Source of the DNA: Cladorhizidae sp. MBARI D1340-BT2
Taxonomy: Eukaryota > Porifera > Demospongiae > Poecilosclerida > Cladorhizidae
Assembly (NCBI GenBank): GCA_028752905.1
Contig: JAQNBH010000015.1
Location: 14,150,036-14,214,035, forward strand
DNA length: 64,000 bases
Direction of reading: 5' to 3'
Shown here: in pieces, positions 20,417 to 30,038 of the stretch
Layout: each line of letters begins with the position of its first letter
Position numbering within the stretch: the stretch's first letter is position 1
Notes under the pieces: generated by a model
The model's input: the letters and a program-made list of their open reading frames with translations, nothing else
Told to the model about the DNA's origin: nothing
The model's database searches: none
Position numbers and translations under genes: made by a program

Positions 20417-21956
20417 CCTAAGGTCATTGATTCATTGCAGTGAAGTTAGCAGGCTGGCTATGTATTTCTACATGTAAGTGAAATCTGCTAGCATTGTTTT
20501 ATTGCCTAGCCTGTGCTTTGGCTATTGCAGTTCTTCCTTTAATACGTGCACAGGCCTCGTTGAAACTTCCAAGGGGCCAATGTTGTATTCATCAAGCTCT
20601 TGCGAATGGCTCTTCGCCGCTAATCTTCCTGACTCTGCTTGGCTTTGTGTATGATTCTGTACACTGGAACCGCTTGCTTTGTATACCCGGCTAGTCCTAG
20701 GCTGCTGAAAACAGCACAGTAGGCGCTGGCTTAAAGTCGAGGGCACTTACTATGTAAGTGCTGTGTGGCACATGTCAAAATTGTACCATTAGGTGCGCAC
20801 GACCTCTTCCAAGTACAACTTACGAGAATGAATTAGTATGACCTCATCTGCACTACCTAATTAATTACATTCCAAGTCATTGTGTGCACAGGTGGTGTGT
20901 GTTGAGTGTGCAAGGTCGACACTTGTGTGTCCATACTCGTATGAGAGTACATCACGCTATGAGCCTCACGTGCATGTGAGCTAGCTAATTAATTATCAAT
21001 CGGGGGAGGGTGGAGGGGGATTATCCACTCGCACTGCTTCATCCTTTATCTACTTCCGCCCTCTCCAACATTGCCATCCTCCCTCCAAACAATTGTCATC
21101 AAATAAGTGTCACATGGTACGTGATATTCACTGATGGGCGAGGCTGCCGTGTACTTTAAGAACTGTCGTACACTGTCCGATGCTTAGTTGAATCATTGCT
21201 AGAAATCAAGTGACCTCTCACTGACCCTGCCAATTTGCACCACTGCGTGTTGGGATCACAGGGTTTCTTGCTCGGCTCCTCCCTAAACTTGCAGGAGAGT
21301 TTGGCTACTTGCAGCTGCTGCTTGATCACCACAAGCTTTCATCTCTGCACCGACAGAGAGCTCCACCCCACTCACTCTCACCAGCATGCTCCGTGCTGGC
21401 CCGTCTAAAATTTAGCAAACTACAATGTTTGCATGTCAACCAAGGCTAGTTACATCAAGCCCCCGAGTAATTGGAGTATTGCATTACGAATCTCGTTGCA
21501 GCACTTCTGACACCTGTGCCCTGGCTCCTTTTAAGGAGTGTTTAGGAGAACCGAGGTTCTCTCCTTGTGAGAGCGGGTACATGGAGTGGGTGGGGGGGGG
21601 GGGGAGTGGTGTGGAAGCTGAAGTCCTTAGCTGGGTGTGCACATGATAGAGTAGCAAAGTGGCCGTCTTATTTAATATGATGCGTACCTGCTCTGAGTAG
21701 CAGTCCTAGCAGAATAGGGTCACAATATTAGCATGCCAGGTGAGAGTGTGTCACAGCGTGATTCGGCGAGGATTTTGGTTGCTCCTCTGTGCGTGTTGTT
21801 CCATCACACTTGGTCACTATGTGCACATGCACTAGAGCACAGGGAACCCACACCCACTCAACAACATCATTACATGTGGCATTAAATGCCTTGTGTACAT
21901 GTGGATATATGTAATAGACGTGGAATGTACCACCTGGGTGTGGCAGGCCTTTTAGT
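20417..21956. other. Intronic stretch without recognisable gene
   Basis: Open frames at 20494-20694 (+) and 20522-20746 (-) show no domain I recognise. A G-run lies at about 21588-21604. No TIR, LTR or exon consistent with the RasGEF was found. Confidence 0.5.
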
Positions 21957-23087
21957 TGGGCTCAGAGTTTAGTGTGCTTGTGTGTATGGAGCACTTGAAA
22001 GTTTAGTTGGGCTCTAGTGTGTTTGTGTGTATGGAGCACTTGATGCAAGTTTAGTTGAGCTCTAGTGTGCTTGTGTGTATGGAGCACTTGATGCAAGTTT
22101 AGTTGGGCTCTAGTATGCTTGTGTGTATGAAGCACTTGATGCAAGTTTAGTTGAGCTCTAGTGTGCTGTTATTTTAGTTGGGCTCTAGTATACTTGTGTG
22201 TATGTAACACTTGATGCAAGTTTAGTTGGGCTCTAGTGTGCTTGTGTGTATGGAGCACTTGATGCAAATTTAGTTGAGCTCTAGTGTGCTTGTGTGTATG
22301 AGCACTTGATGCAAGTTCAGTTGAGCTCTAGTGTGCTTGTGTGTATGAAGCACTTGATGCAAGTTTAGTTGGGCTCTAGTGTGCTTGTATGTATGGAGCA
22401 CTTGATGCAAGTTTAGTTGGGCTCTAGTGTGCTTGTGTGTATGGAGCACTTGATGCAAGTTTAGTTGGGCTCTAGTGTGCTTGTGTGTATGAAGCACTTG
22501 ATGCAAGTTTAGTTGGGCTCTAGTGTGCTTGTGTGTATGGAGCACTTGATGCAAGTTTAGTTGGGCTCTAGTGTGCTTGTGTGTATGGAGCACTTGATGT
22601 AAGTTTAGTTGGGCTCTAGTGTGCTTGTGTGTATGGAGCACTTGATGCAAGTTTAGTTGGGCTCTAGTGTGCTTGTGTGTATGGAGCACTTGATGCAAGT
22701 TTAGTTGGGCTCTAGTGTGCATGTGTGTATGGAGCACTTGATGCAAGTTTAGTTGGGCTCTAGTGTGCATGTGTGTAATGAGCACTTGATGCAAGTTTAG
22801 TTGAGCTCTAGTGTGCTTGTGTGTATGGAGCACTTGATGCATGTTTAGTTGAGCTCTAGTGTGCTTGTGTGTATGGAGCACTTGATGCATGTTTAGTTGG
22901 GCTCTAGAGTGTATGAAGCACTTGATGCAAGTTTAGTTGGGCTCTAGTGTGCTTGTATGTATGGAGCACTTGATGCAAGTTTAGTTGGGCTCTAGTGTGC
23001 TTGTGTGTATGGAGCACGTTGGGCTCTTGTGTGTATGGAGCACTTGATGCAAGTTTAGTGGGCTCTAGTGTGCTTGTGTGTATGGAG
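21957..23087. repeat. 48-bp minisatellite, left block (about 23 copies)
   Basis: The unit includes AGTTTAGTTGGGCTCTAGTG, TGCTTGTGTG and TATGGAGCACTTGATGCA. Because 48 is divisible by 3, the minus strand stays open as a 16-residue repeat (LHQVLHTHKHTRAQLN); this is not taken as a gene. Copies are about 90-98% alike, with some truncated units near 22150 and 22900-23030. The array continues at 35758-36045 beyond the insertions. Confidence 0.95.
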
Positions 23088-23268
23088 TGATGTGAACTTT
23101 GTACTACTAGCTAATTAATCACATGGTATCAGGTGACCCCGAAACCTCATGACTGTGAACTCTCTACTCTTTCTGTTAGTTGTTAGTCATTGCTTGTTAT
23201 CAGTTCTCTTTTGTTGTAGTGTTGTTATAAGTTGTATAAAGCCAAATATCATATTGTTGGTCACTTCA
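23088..23268 (+). repeat. 5' LTR of the YLDN Gypsy
   Basis: 181 bp. It contains TAAGTTGTATAAA at 23228-23240, the partner of the putative self-primed PBS. Confidence 0.92.
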
Positions 23269-23269
23269 A

Positions 23270-23282
23270 TTTATACAACTTA
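23270..23282 (+). other. Putative self-priming PBS
   Basis: Directly after the LTR the sequence is TTTATACAACTTA, not the TGG start of a tRNA site. It is the exact reverse complement of 23228-23240 within the LTR. This geometry is that of Tf1/sushi-type self-priming, where the 5' end of the transcript folds back as primer. The gag ATG follows at 23284. Confidence 0.6.
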
Positions 23283-23343
23283 CATGGACACCCTACTGAA
23301 GCCCTCGCGCCTGGACCTAGACCCGAATTCTCCGCTGGCTGCC

Positions 23344-23883
23344 TGTAAGCGTCCCCGCTCCCTACACTCCAGCTGCTTTAGCTTGGCAATGTAGAGGAAC
23401 ACTTTGATGCCTAGTCCAAATTAGAATCACGCTATTCTAATTTACCACTAGACCAACCCAGCCTACAGTATTCCTGTAGCTACAATTTGAGAGCGAGTTA
23501 AATAGCTTTAATTACAAACAAGGCACAAACGAGGTGCGCCGCCTTTTAATTGAACAACAATGCAACTACTCTCAGTTCTACAAAAGTCCTAATCACACAT
23601 AAATCTATCAAAGTTCTTCTCTTTCTCACTCGTCTCTCTCTTTACGTCATCCCTCGTCAGACGTGTCCGCAATCTCTCCCAAAATGACCATGTTTGGTAT
23701 TATGGAGTGGCCTTCCGGCATGAGTCTCTGACCAATCAGCATCCTTCTCGTCAGGTGACTTGTCTGAGCCATTTGGCAACCTGTGTGGTTCATCAACGTT
23801 CGAGACACTTCCGCTGGCCTGTAGATCTGACGACCCGTGTAGTTCTCTCTCAGTCAGGGTCGAGTCTGTGGAGATCCCTGACA
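23344..23883 (-). repeat. 3' LTR of element 3
   Basis: Minus strand TGTCAGGGATCTCC...GGGACGCTTACA. The pol frame runs on into it as far as 23657. Confidence 0.93.
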
Positions 23884-24319
23884 TTCCCCCAACCTTAGTT
23901 AGAGACCCCTGGTCTCTAGACAACCCATCCGCGTTAGCGTTGGACTTGCCACTACGGTGTATAATAGTGAAGTCATAAGGTTGTAAGGAAAGAGCCCACC
24001 GGGCTAACCTGCCGTGGCTGTCTTTCAAATTACTCAGGTGGGTGAGGGGGTTGTGATCTGTCTGAATAGTGAATGTGGTCCCCTCAAGATAGGTCCTGAA
24101 ATGTTTGATACCTTTGACTATTGCAAGCGCTTCCCTTTCAATTGCAGAATAGTTCCTCTCGCTGGGTGACAATTTCCTTGATGCAAAAGCGATGGGGTGT
24201 TCTTCTCCCTTCGGGTTCACCTGGCTCAGCACATATCCTAACCCTGATGCAGAAGCATCGGTCTGTAAAATGAATGGCAAGGTCCAATCAGGGGTAGTTA
24301 GAATAGGGGCTGCAGTCAA
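23657..24319 (-). CDS. RNase H domain of element 3 pol
   Basis: It shows FILQTDASASGLGYVLSQ (catalytic Asp), ERNYSAIEREALAIVKGIKH (Glu) and FTIQTDHNPLTHL (Asp), then IHRSGKSNANADGLSR, the usual Ty3 RNase H end. It is in the same frame as the IN-RT frame upstream, separated only by a TAA at 24334-24332, so one nonsense codon splits an otherwise continuous pol of about 1,070 codons. The last 75 or so residues are encoded inside the 3' LTR. RNase H removes the RNA strand during cDNA synthesis. Confidence 0.92.
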   Translation of the reverse strand: MTAAPILTTPDWTLPFILQTDASASGLGYVLSQVNPKGEEHPIAFASRKLSPSERNYSAIEREALAIVKGIKHFRTYLEGTTFTIQTDHNPLTHLSNLKDSHGRLARWALSLQPYDFTIIHRSGKSNANADGLSRDQGSLTKVGGMSGISTDSTLTERELHGSSDLQASGSVSNVDEPHRLPNGSDKSPDEKDADWSETHAGRPLHNTKHGHFGRDCGHV

Positions 24320-24331
24320 TGCTTCCTTTAG

Positions 24332-26872
24332 TTATACAAACGCCTGATCACACTTTTTAGTCCAACTGACTTTCTTTGACATGTTCTTTCTGGTCAGTTC
24401 AGACAAAGGGGTGGCTATTGTAGAAAAACTGGGAATAAACTTCCTATAATAGCCACATAGTCCCAGGAACGATCTAACATCCTTTTTGGTCTGCGGTTGC
24501 TTAAAATTCATGACTGCGTGCACTTTGCAGTCCATAGGCTTTACTAACCCATTTCCCACTATGTGTCCTAAATACACACAACTACCACTTGCAAACGTGC
24601 ATTTCCTCTCTTTGACTGTCAGTCCCACTCTTCTCAACTTCGTAAACACAGTGTCTAAATGGGCCATGTGGTCTTCCCATGTTTGACTATGGATAAGAAT
24701 GTCGTCCAAATAGGCAACTGTAAACTCCTGTAATCCATCCAATACCTCGTCCATAAGCCTTTGGAAGGTGGAGGGGGCTGATATCAGGCCAAATGGCATA
24801 GTAACAAACTCGTACTTCCCATTGGGTGTCACAAAAGCTGTCTTTTCACAATGTTCTGGATTAACTGGAACCTGGTAATAACCTTTGGATAAATCAAGAG
24901 TGGTAATGAACTTAGAGGATCCAAGGTTAGAGATCAACTCTTCAATGTTGGGCAAGGGATATGGGTCATTTATAGTCACCTTGTTTAGTTTCCTATAATC
25001 AACGCACATTCTCTTGGTGCCGTCCTTCTTTGCTACCAAAACTATGGGGGCTGACCAAGGGCTCTTAGAGGGTCTAATAATGCCTTGGTGTAAGAGGGTC
25101 CTAATTTCCTCCCTCAAAACTTCTTGGGAATGATGTGCAAGTCTGTAAGGAGGTAACCTGATGGGAACAGTAACATCTGTGGGAATATCATGCTGAACCG
25201 CATTCGTTCTTCCAGGTATATCTTGTAGCACATCTTTGTACTTTCGTTTAAACTTTTCCAATTCAATGTGGTGCGATTCTGGCATAATGGGTACACGTTT
25301 CACTTCCTCCAACTCCAGGTCTTCCTCCTCAGTGTCCTGTGCCAAGAACACAGCAGAGGCTGGGGAGGTCCACTGCCTCATGCAATTCACATGGAAGGTG
25401 CGATATCTTTTAACCTTTGCACCCAGGTCTACCTGGTAAGTGACGTCAGTTATAATTTTGGAGATGGGAAAGGGGCCTTGCCATTGGTTTTTCAGCTTGT
25501 CTTGCTTAACCGGTCTAAACACAAGGACATAGTCTCCCACAGCAAAGGTTCTATCTTTAGCTGTGATGTCATGATACTGTTTTTGTTTCACCTTTTCTCC
25601 CAATTCACGCTCATAAGCCAAATCTCGTACAATTTCCATATTTGCTTTTAGAGTCTGAATAAACTCGACAACACTGGTCTCATCACTCGTTTCTTTCCCT
25701 TTCCAATACCTTACCATCTGGTCTAGGGGCATCCTCATAGGCTTCCCAAACAGAAGGTGGTATGGGGAAAAACCTGTGGTTCTATGGACAGTCCCCCTAT
25801 AGGCCCATAGCACATACTGCAAACACTGGTCCCATTCTACCTTGGAGTCTCGAGTTAACTTCCTCAACAGTCTCTTGAGAGTGGCATTGAACCTCTCCAC
25901 CATACCATCAGTCTGAGGATGGTATGGGGAGGTCCTGATCTGCTTAACTCCCGTGATCTCACAGTACTGGCTCATAACCTTTGACATAAAGCTAGACCCA
26001 TTGTCAGATAATAGTTCACCAGGTACCCCAATTCGGGCTGTCACCTCCACTAAACAATTGACTATGGTTTCAGTGGTTACATTCTTTAGTGCAAAAGCCT
26101 CAGGCCACTTCGTTGCGTAGTCCATTAGAACTAGAATATATCTGTTCCCCTTCTTGGTCTTTCTTAGAGGACCAAATACATCCATTGCAATCCTTGCAAA
26201 AGGCTCCCGCATAACAGGCAAAGGGTGTAACGGGGCCTTAGACGTAATGGCTGGACCTGCCTTCTGGCAAACTGGGCAAGAGACACACAAGTTTTCCACA
26301 TCCTTGGCCACTCCTGGCCAATCCATCCTGGCTCGGATGGCGTGCAACGTCCGGTCCTTGCCAAAGTGTCCGGCAATAGGGGTGTTGTGGGCCATGCTCA
26401 AGATCTTATTTCGGGCTACCTGCGGCACTACTATCAAACTCTTCCCTAGGGTATGGTAAGGCTGTCTCATAAGCAACCCATCCCTCCAGTAATAAGGCTC
26501 AATATTGTTATTTGCTTTTTCTCTTATCTTACTTAGACTCTCATCATACCTCTGGGACTTTCCCAGTTCTGCACGGGTAATGACGCCGTCCAAACACTCA
26601 TCCGTCTCATCAGACTCCACCTCTCCTTCTCGATCATCAGTAGGAGGGTTCGTCTCCATCTCGCTCACCTCCGCCTCACCTCCATCAGCGACCGGGTAAA
26701 GAGCTGACATGATGGGCCCGTCTCGTTCCTGTTGTAGGCGCTCCCGTTCCTCAAGTGCATCATGCACCAGTTGCTGAGCACGGGTGTCCACCATGCCTGA
26801 CTCGGTCGCGATGGAAGTAGGTGGGGTGTTCAGCTCGTCGTAGCTCGGTTCGCTGTCCAGAACCTTCTTCAA
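24332..26872 (-). CDS. Integrase - reverse transcriptase polyprotein of element 3 (IN upstream of RT)
   Basis: An 846-codon frame. Residues about 1-130: acidic linker. About 150-210: HHCC finger (MAHNTPIAGHFGKDRT ... CVSCPVCQKA). About 220-370: integrase core with IAMDVFGPL, LLSDNGSSFMS and DGMVERFNATLK, all three acids present. About 465-510: GPY/F-like module (NQWQGPFPISKI). About 560-846: RT with VPIRLPPYRLAHH, MCVDYRKLNKVTINDPYPLP, ITTLDLSKGYYQVPV, TMPFGLISAPSTFQRLMDEV and the active site VAYLDDILIHSQ. Integrase and RT are thus in one frame in copia-like order with a Ty3-like RT. It overlaps the gag frame by 4 bp in the -1 frame, suggesting frameshift expression. It ends at a TAA just before RNase H. 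Confidence 0.95.
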   Translation of the reverse strand: MKKVLDSEPSYDELNTPPTSIATESGMVDTRAQQLVHDALEERERLQQERDGPIMSALYPVADGGEAEVSEMETNPPTDDREGEVESDETDECLDGVITRAELGKSQRYDESLSKIREKANNNIEPYYWRDGLLMRQPYHTLGKSLIVVPQVARNKILSMAHNTPIAGHFGKDRTLHAIRARMDWPGVAKDVENLCVSCPVCQKAGPAITSKAPLHPLPVMREPFARIAMDVFGPLRKTKKGNRYILVLMDYATKWPEAFALKNVTTETIVNCLVEVTARIGVPGELLSDNGSSFMSKVMSQYCEITGVKQIRTSPYHPQTDGMVERFNATLKRLLRKLTRDSKVEWDQCLQYVLWAYRGTVHRTTGFSPYHLLFGKPMRMPLDQMVRYWKGKETSDETSVVEFIQTLKANMEIVRDLAYERELGEKVKQKQYHDITAKDRTFAVGDYVLVFRPVKQDKLKNQWQGPFPISKIITDVTYQVDLGAKVKRYRTFHVNCMRQWTSPASAVFLAQDTEEEDLELEEVKRVPIMPESHHIELEKFKRKYKDVLQDIPGRTNAVQHDIPTDVTVPIRLPPYRLAHHSQEVLREEIRTLLHQGIIRPSKSPWSAPIVLVAKKDGTKRMCVDYRKLNKVTINDPYPLPNIEELISNLGSSKFITTLDLSKGYYQVPVNPEHCEKTAFVTPNGKYEFVTMPFGLISAPSTFQRLMDEVLDGLQEFTVAYLDDILIHSQTWEDHMAHLDTVFTKLRRVGLTVKERKCTFASGSCVYLGHIVGNGLVKPMDCKVHAVMNFKQPQTKKDVRSFLGLCGYYRKFIPSFSTIATPLSELTRKNMSKKVSWTKKCDQAFV

Positions 26873-28164
26873 GTAGTTCCGGAAGTGAGGTATATGATAT
26901 CCCTTCCCATCAGCATATCCTCGGTGATATGTTTCGACACTCCTACCGCAATGGTCGTGGTCTTCCCTTCAACTTCGAGGGTCACACTTGCTGCTGGAAA
27001 GTAAATCTTCCTTTCTGATGCAGTATTGTACAGTATATTCCACCCCAAATAATCTTCTTTGTCAACACAGCTGGGGTGCACGAGGGTCTTAGTGCATCCA
27101 GTGTCTAGTAAGGCTTTGATGACCTTGCCGTTGATCTTGACCGTTTTTGTCCAGTCGGGCATGTGGTGTTGTCGTGGTACGACTTGAAGGCTGCACTTGG
27201 CATGCTCTACCTTCACCTTGCTATCTCTTTGGTAGTGACCTTTCCTACCACATCTAAAGCATTCCACTGATCTTAAGTCTTTAGGATAGGGAGGAGGTCC
27301 ATCCCGGCTCCACTGTTGCTCGTTCTTCTTGGGCTCCGCTCTTTCGAAACGACTCGTGTTTCTCGTCACAGGGTAAGGTTCTTTCTTTACGTAGCGGTCT
27401 GTTCGTGTCTTTTGGTTACCTAGGTATCGGATGACCGCTTCCGTCAGATCCTCATAACTCTGGCAGTCCAAGTTTCTCATAGGGGTTTCCAACCAACCTG
27501 GAAGTTTCATGAGAACCATCTCCATCAAGACTGCTTCTCTGTCCGTCTTTCTGGTGGAGTCCAACCACTGGTTGAAATTCTGCCTATAATCCCTCAACCA
27601 TTGGTCTGGATTAGTAGAGTTGAACGTCTGGTCAAACACTTTTCGCCTATGGGTCTCTGTCGAGATCTGGTACGTTGAAAGTAACACTTTCTTGACTGTC
27701 GCGTAGTCAGCTTGTTGTTCTGCTGGAAGTGCTGCGACAACTAGCAGTCCTGCCCCAGACAACGATCCTCTCAATCTGATGGTCCATTGAGGTTGAGGCC
27801 ATCCTGCTACGTCTGCTGTGGCCTCAAAGGTGTCCAGATAGGCAGACATGTCATCTATCTCCTCATTGAACTTATGGAGAGTAAGGTGAGGTGGTGGTGG
27901 TACTACTGCTGCTGCTGGAGGTGGTCTCTGGTCGCGCATAGCTTCTATCCACCTTCTCTGTTGATCATTAGCGAAACGTCTCTCTTCAGCACGTTGCTCT
28001 TCATCCCTTTTAGCTTTTTCTTGCTCCAGCTCAATCCAACGATCCATGAACTTGTCGAAGCGACCAAGGGGTCGTGGAGTGTCTTCCTCCTCTTGATAAT
28101 CCTCCTCGAGGACGTTTCCTGTTCGTGGTGGTCGCTCATAACCTGATCGTAGAGCCATCTTCAA
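26869..28164 (-). CDS. Gag-protease of element 3
   Basis: A 431-codon frame starting MKMALRSGYERPPRTGN. A charged coiled-coil-like stretch (about 35-90) is followed by a capsid-like region with LHKFNEEIDDMSAYLDTFE and WLETPMRNLDCQSYEDLTE. A zinc knuckle VECFRCGRKGHYQRDS has lost its last Cys to Ser. The protease is in the same frame: VIKALLDTGCTKTLV (catalytic DTG) and DMLMGRDIIYL. It would form the particle and process the polyprotein. A start a few codons in (second Met) is equally possible. Confidence 0.92.
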   Translation of the reverse strand: MKMALRSGYERPPRTGNVLEEDYQEEEDTPRPLGRFDKFMDRWIELEQEKAKRDEEQRAEERRFANDQQRRWIEAMRDQRPPPAAAVVPPPPHLTLHKFNEEIDDMSAYLDTFEATADVAGWPQPQWTIRLRGSLSGAGLLVVAALPAEQQADYATVKKVLLSTYQISTETHRRKVFDQTFNSTNPDQWLRDYRQNFNQWLDSTRKTDREAVLMEMVLMKLPGWLETPMRNLDCQSYEDLTEAVIRYLGNQKTRTDRYVKKEPYPVTRNTSRFERAEPKKNEQQWSRDGPPPYPKDLRSVECFRCGRKGHYQRDSKVKVEHAKCSLQVVPRQHHMPDWTKTVKINGKVIKALLDTGCTKTLVHPSCVDKEDYLGWNILYNTASERKIYFPAASVTLEVEGKTTTIAVGVSKHITEDMLMGRDIIYLTSGTT

Positions 28165-28334
28165 TCAACGATAACCACACAAAAAAAATTGTAGTACAAC
28201 TCAAAAACTACGTCAGGGTTGTTTTGCACGTTCCAAGGTTCTTACCCGAACGGTATATCCCTAACTTAGCTAATAGTTTACAACTCAGAAACAATACAAC
28301 TGCACTTAGCTATGCCTGGGATTCTCACAACTGA

Positions 28335-28351
28335 TCCCACCGCTGCCACCA
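28335..28351 (-). other. Primer-binding site, tRNA-Leu type (element 3)
   Basis: The minus strand reads TGGTGGCAGCGGTGGGA one base after the LTR. Its complement equals the 3' end plus CCA that I know for animal tRNA-Leu(AAG). It is the same site, less one base, as in element 2. Confidence 0.85.
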
Positions 28352-28352
28352 A

Positions 28353-28897
28353 TGTAAGCGTCCCCGCTCCCTACACTCCAGCTGCTTTAGCTTGGCAATG
28401 TAGAGGAACACTTTGATGCCTAGTCCAATTAGAATCACGCTATTCTAATTTACCACTAGACCAACCCAGCCTACAGTATTCCTGTAGCTACAATTTGAGA
28501 GCGAGTTAAATAGCTTTAATTACAAACAAGGCACAAACGAGGTGCGCCGCCTTTTAATTGAACAACAATGCAACTACTCTCAGTTCTACAAAAGTCCTAA
28601 TCACACATAAATCTATCAAAGTTCTTCTCTTTCTCACTCGTCTCTCTCTCTCTCTTTACGTCATCCCTCGTCAGACGTGTCCGCAATCTCTCCCAAAATG
28701 ACCATGTTTGGTATTCTGGAGTGGCCTTCCGGCATGAGTCTCTGACCAATCAGCATCCTTCTCGTCAGGTGACTTGTCTGAGCCATTTGGCAACCTGTGT
28801 GGTTCATCAACGTTCGAGACACTTCCGCTGGCATGTAGATCTGACGACCCGTGTAGTTCTCTCTCAGTCAGGGTCGAGTCTGTGGAGATCCCTGACA
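28353..28897 (-). repeat. 5' LTR of element 3
   Basis: 545 bp, TG...CA; it differs from the other copy mainly by a longer CT run. Confidence 0.93.
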
Positions 28898-29715
28898 CTG
28901 CCAAACAGTGGAGGCACTGGCACAGGACGTTCACAAACTTCATCGAAGAATGTGGGGAGCGTGCCCCGAACAAATTCAGGACTCTGATCAACTACATATC
29001 TCACAATGTTTTCAATTACATCGAGGACTGCCGTGATTATGAAGCTGCGGTTGAAACGCTGACGAAACTATATGTAAAAACACCAAATGAGATATTTGCT
29101 ATGCATCTACTGGCCACCAGGAGACAGAGGTCAGGTGAAACTCTAAGGGAATTTCTGCAGGATCTTCAAAGGCTAAGTAAAGACTGCAACATAAAAGCTG
29201 TCAGTGCAGAGCAAAACAGAGAAGAATTAATAAGAGACACCTTTATCAATGGACTTTCTTCTCAACTCATTCGACAACGCCTCCTGGAGAACAAACAGTT
29301 GTATCTTAAAACATCATTTGATCAAGCAAATGCACTAGACTTGGCACAGAAGAACTCTGAAGCATATACCACACCTATTACTCAGACAGCTGCTGCAGCA
29401 ATGGTCACCTCTCAAGGTGATGACAATGAACAAGTAGCTGTTGATGTCGACTCCTCCCTTGCTGCGGCCGCTACGCGTGACTACAAGAAGAGGTGCTTCT
29501 TCTGTGGAGGTTCTATGCATTATAGGAAGGACTGCCCCGCTCGAGAAGAACAGTGTCGCAACTGTGGTACAAAAGGTCACTTTGCAAGGGTGTGTCAGTC
29601 AAAGAAAACCCATAAAGCTAGCAAAATGACATCAGCTGCAATTACAGCTTGCTCAGTTGTGGCTACCTGTCCTAAAAGCTTGACCCTAGCCTCTCTAAAT
29701 GTCTCCGTACAATGA

Positions 29716-29976
29716 CAAAATCTCTCAGCCTTGATTGATACTGGAAGCACCAATAGTTTCATTAATGAACGAGTTTCTATGAAACTGAAGCTCAAAGTTC
29801 ATCGTTCATCACAGGATATAAGCTTGGCTCTAACTACTGCAAAGACCCTTATCTTAGGTCACTGTTTGGTGGATATTAGCACCACCGATCATGTCTATAC
29901 AGCTACCCGTCTTGGTGTTCTCGAAAACCTCTGTAGCGATATGATTCTTGGACAAGACTTCCAGAAGGAACACTAG
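29716..29976 (+). pseudogene. Aspartic protease of the YLDN Gypsy
   Basis: Same frame as gag beyond its TGA. It has the catalytic ALIDTGSTNSFI and the terminal block DMILGQDFQKEH, where ILGQDF replaces the usual LLGRDW. A TAG at 29974 and a frame change separate it from RT at 30039. Confidence 0.85.
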
Positions 29977-30038
29977 AGAGTCGTTGTCAACTATGGATGT
30001 GCGAAACCTGATTTGATTATATCCAATTCAGTGTCAGT

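Larger units (their letters stand above)
23344..28897 (-). mobile_element. Young Gmr1-like Ty3/gypsy retrotransposon, element 3 (gag-PR-IN-RT-RH)
   Basis: LTRs 23344-23883 (540 bp) and 28353-28897 (545 bp) differ, as I read them, by two substitutions, one single-base indel and a (CT)3 length change. The 5-bp TSD CTGCC flanks it (23339-23343, 28898-28902). The minus-strand order is 5' LTR (28353-28897), PBS, gag-protease, integrase, RT, RNase H, polypurine tract GTTGGGGGAA (23893-23884), 3' LTR. Integrase before RT marks it as Gmr1-like. Near-identical LTRs and almost intact frames show a recent insertion, younger than the Gypsy it landed in. Confidence 0.93.
23284..29715 (+). pseudogene. Gag of the YLDN Gypsy, split by the Gmr1-like insertion (23344-28897)
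   Basis: The start is ATG at 23284; 18 codons lead to the CTGCC target duplication and the reading resumes at 28903 with KQWRHWHRTFTNFIEECGE. The rest has a helical capsid and two zinc knuckles: CFFCGGSMHYRKDC (about 29497) and CRNCGTKGHFARVC (about 29554). It ends at an in-frame TGA (29713), after which the same frame runs on into the protease; either a lost codon or a stop that is read through. In the present DNA, an ATG inside the Gmr1-like LTR (28774) is in frame with the gag remainder, making a chance chimeric frame. Confidence 0.88.

Noticed and set aside
20522..20746. Minus-strand frame with an acceptor-like TTTTCAG
   Set aside because: No recognisable domain, no partner exon, and it is antisense within a RasGEF intron.
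22270..22890. 206-codon minus-strand frame with a 16-residue repeat
   Set aside because: It is open only because the 48-bp minisatellite unit is a multiple of three; no start context, domain or transcript signal.
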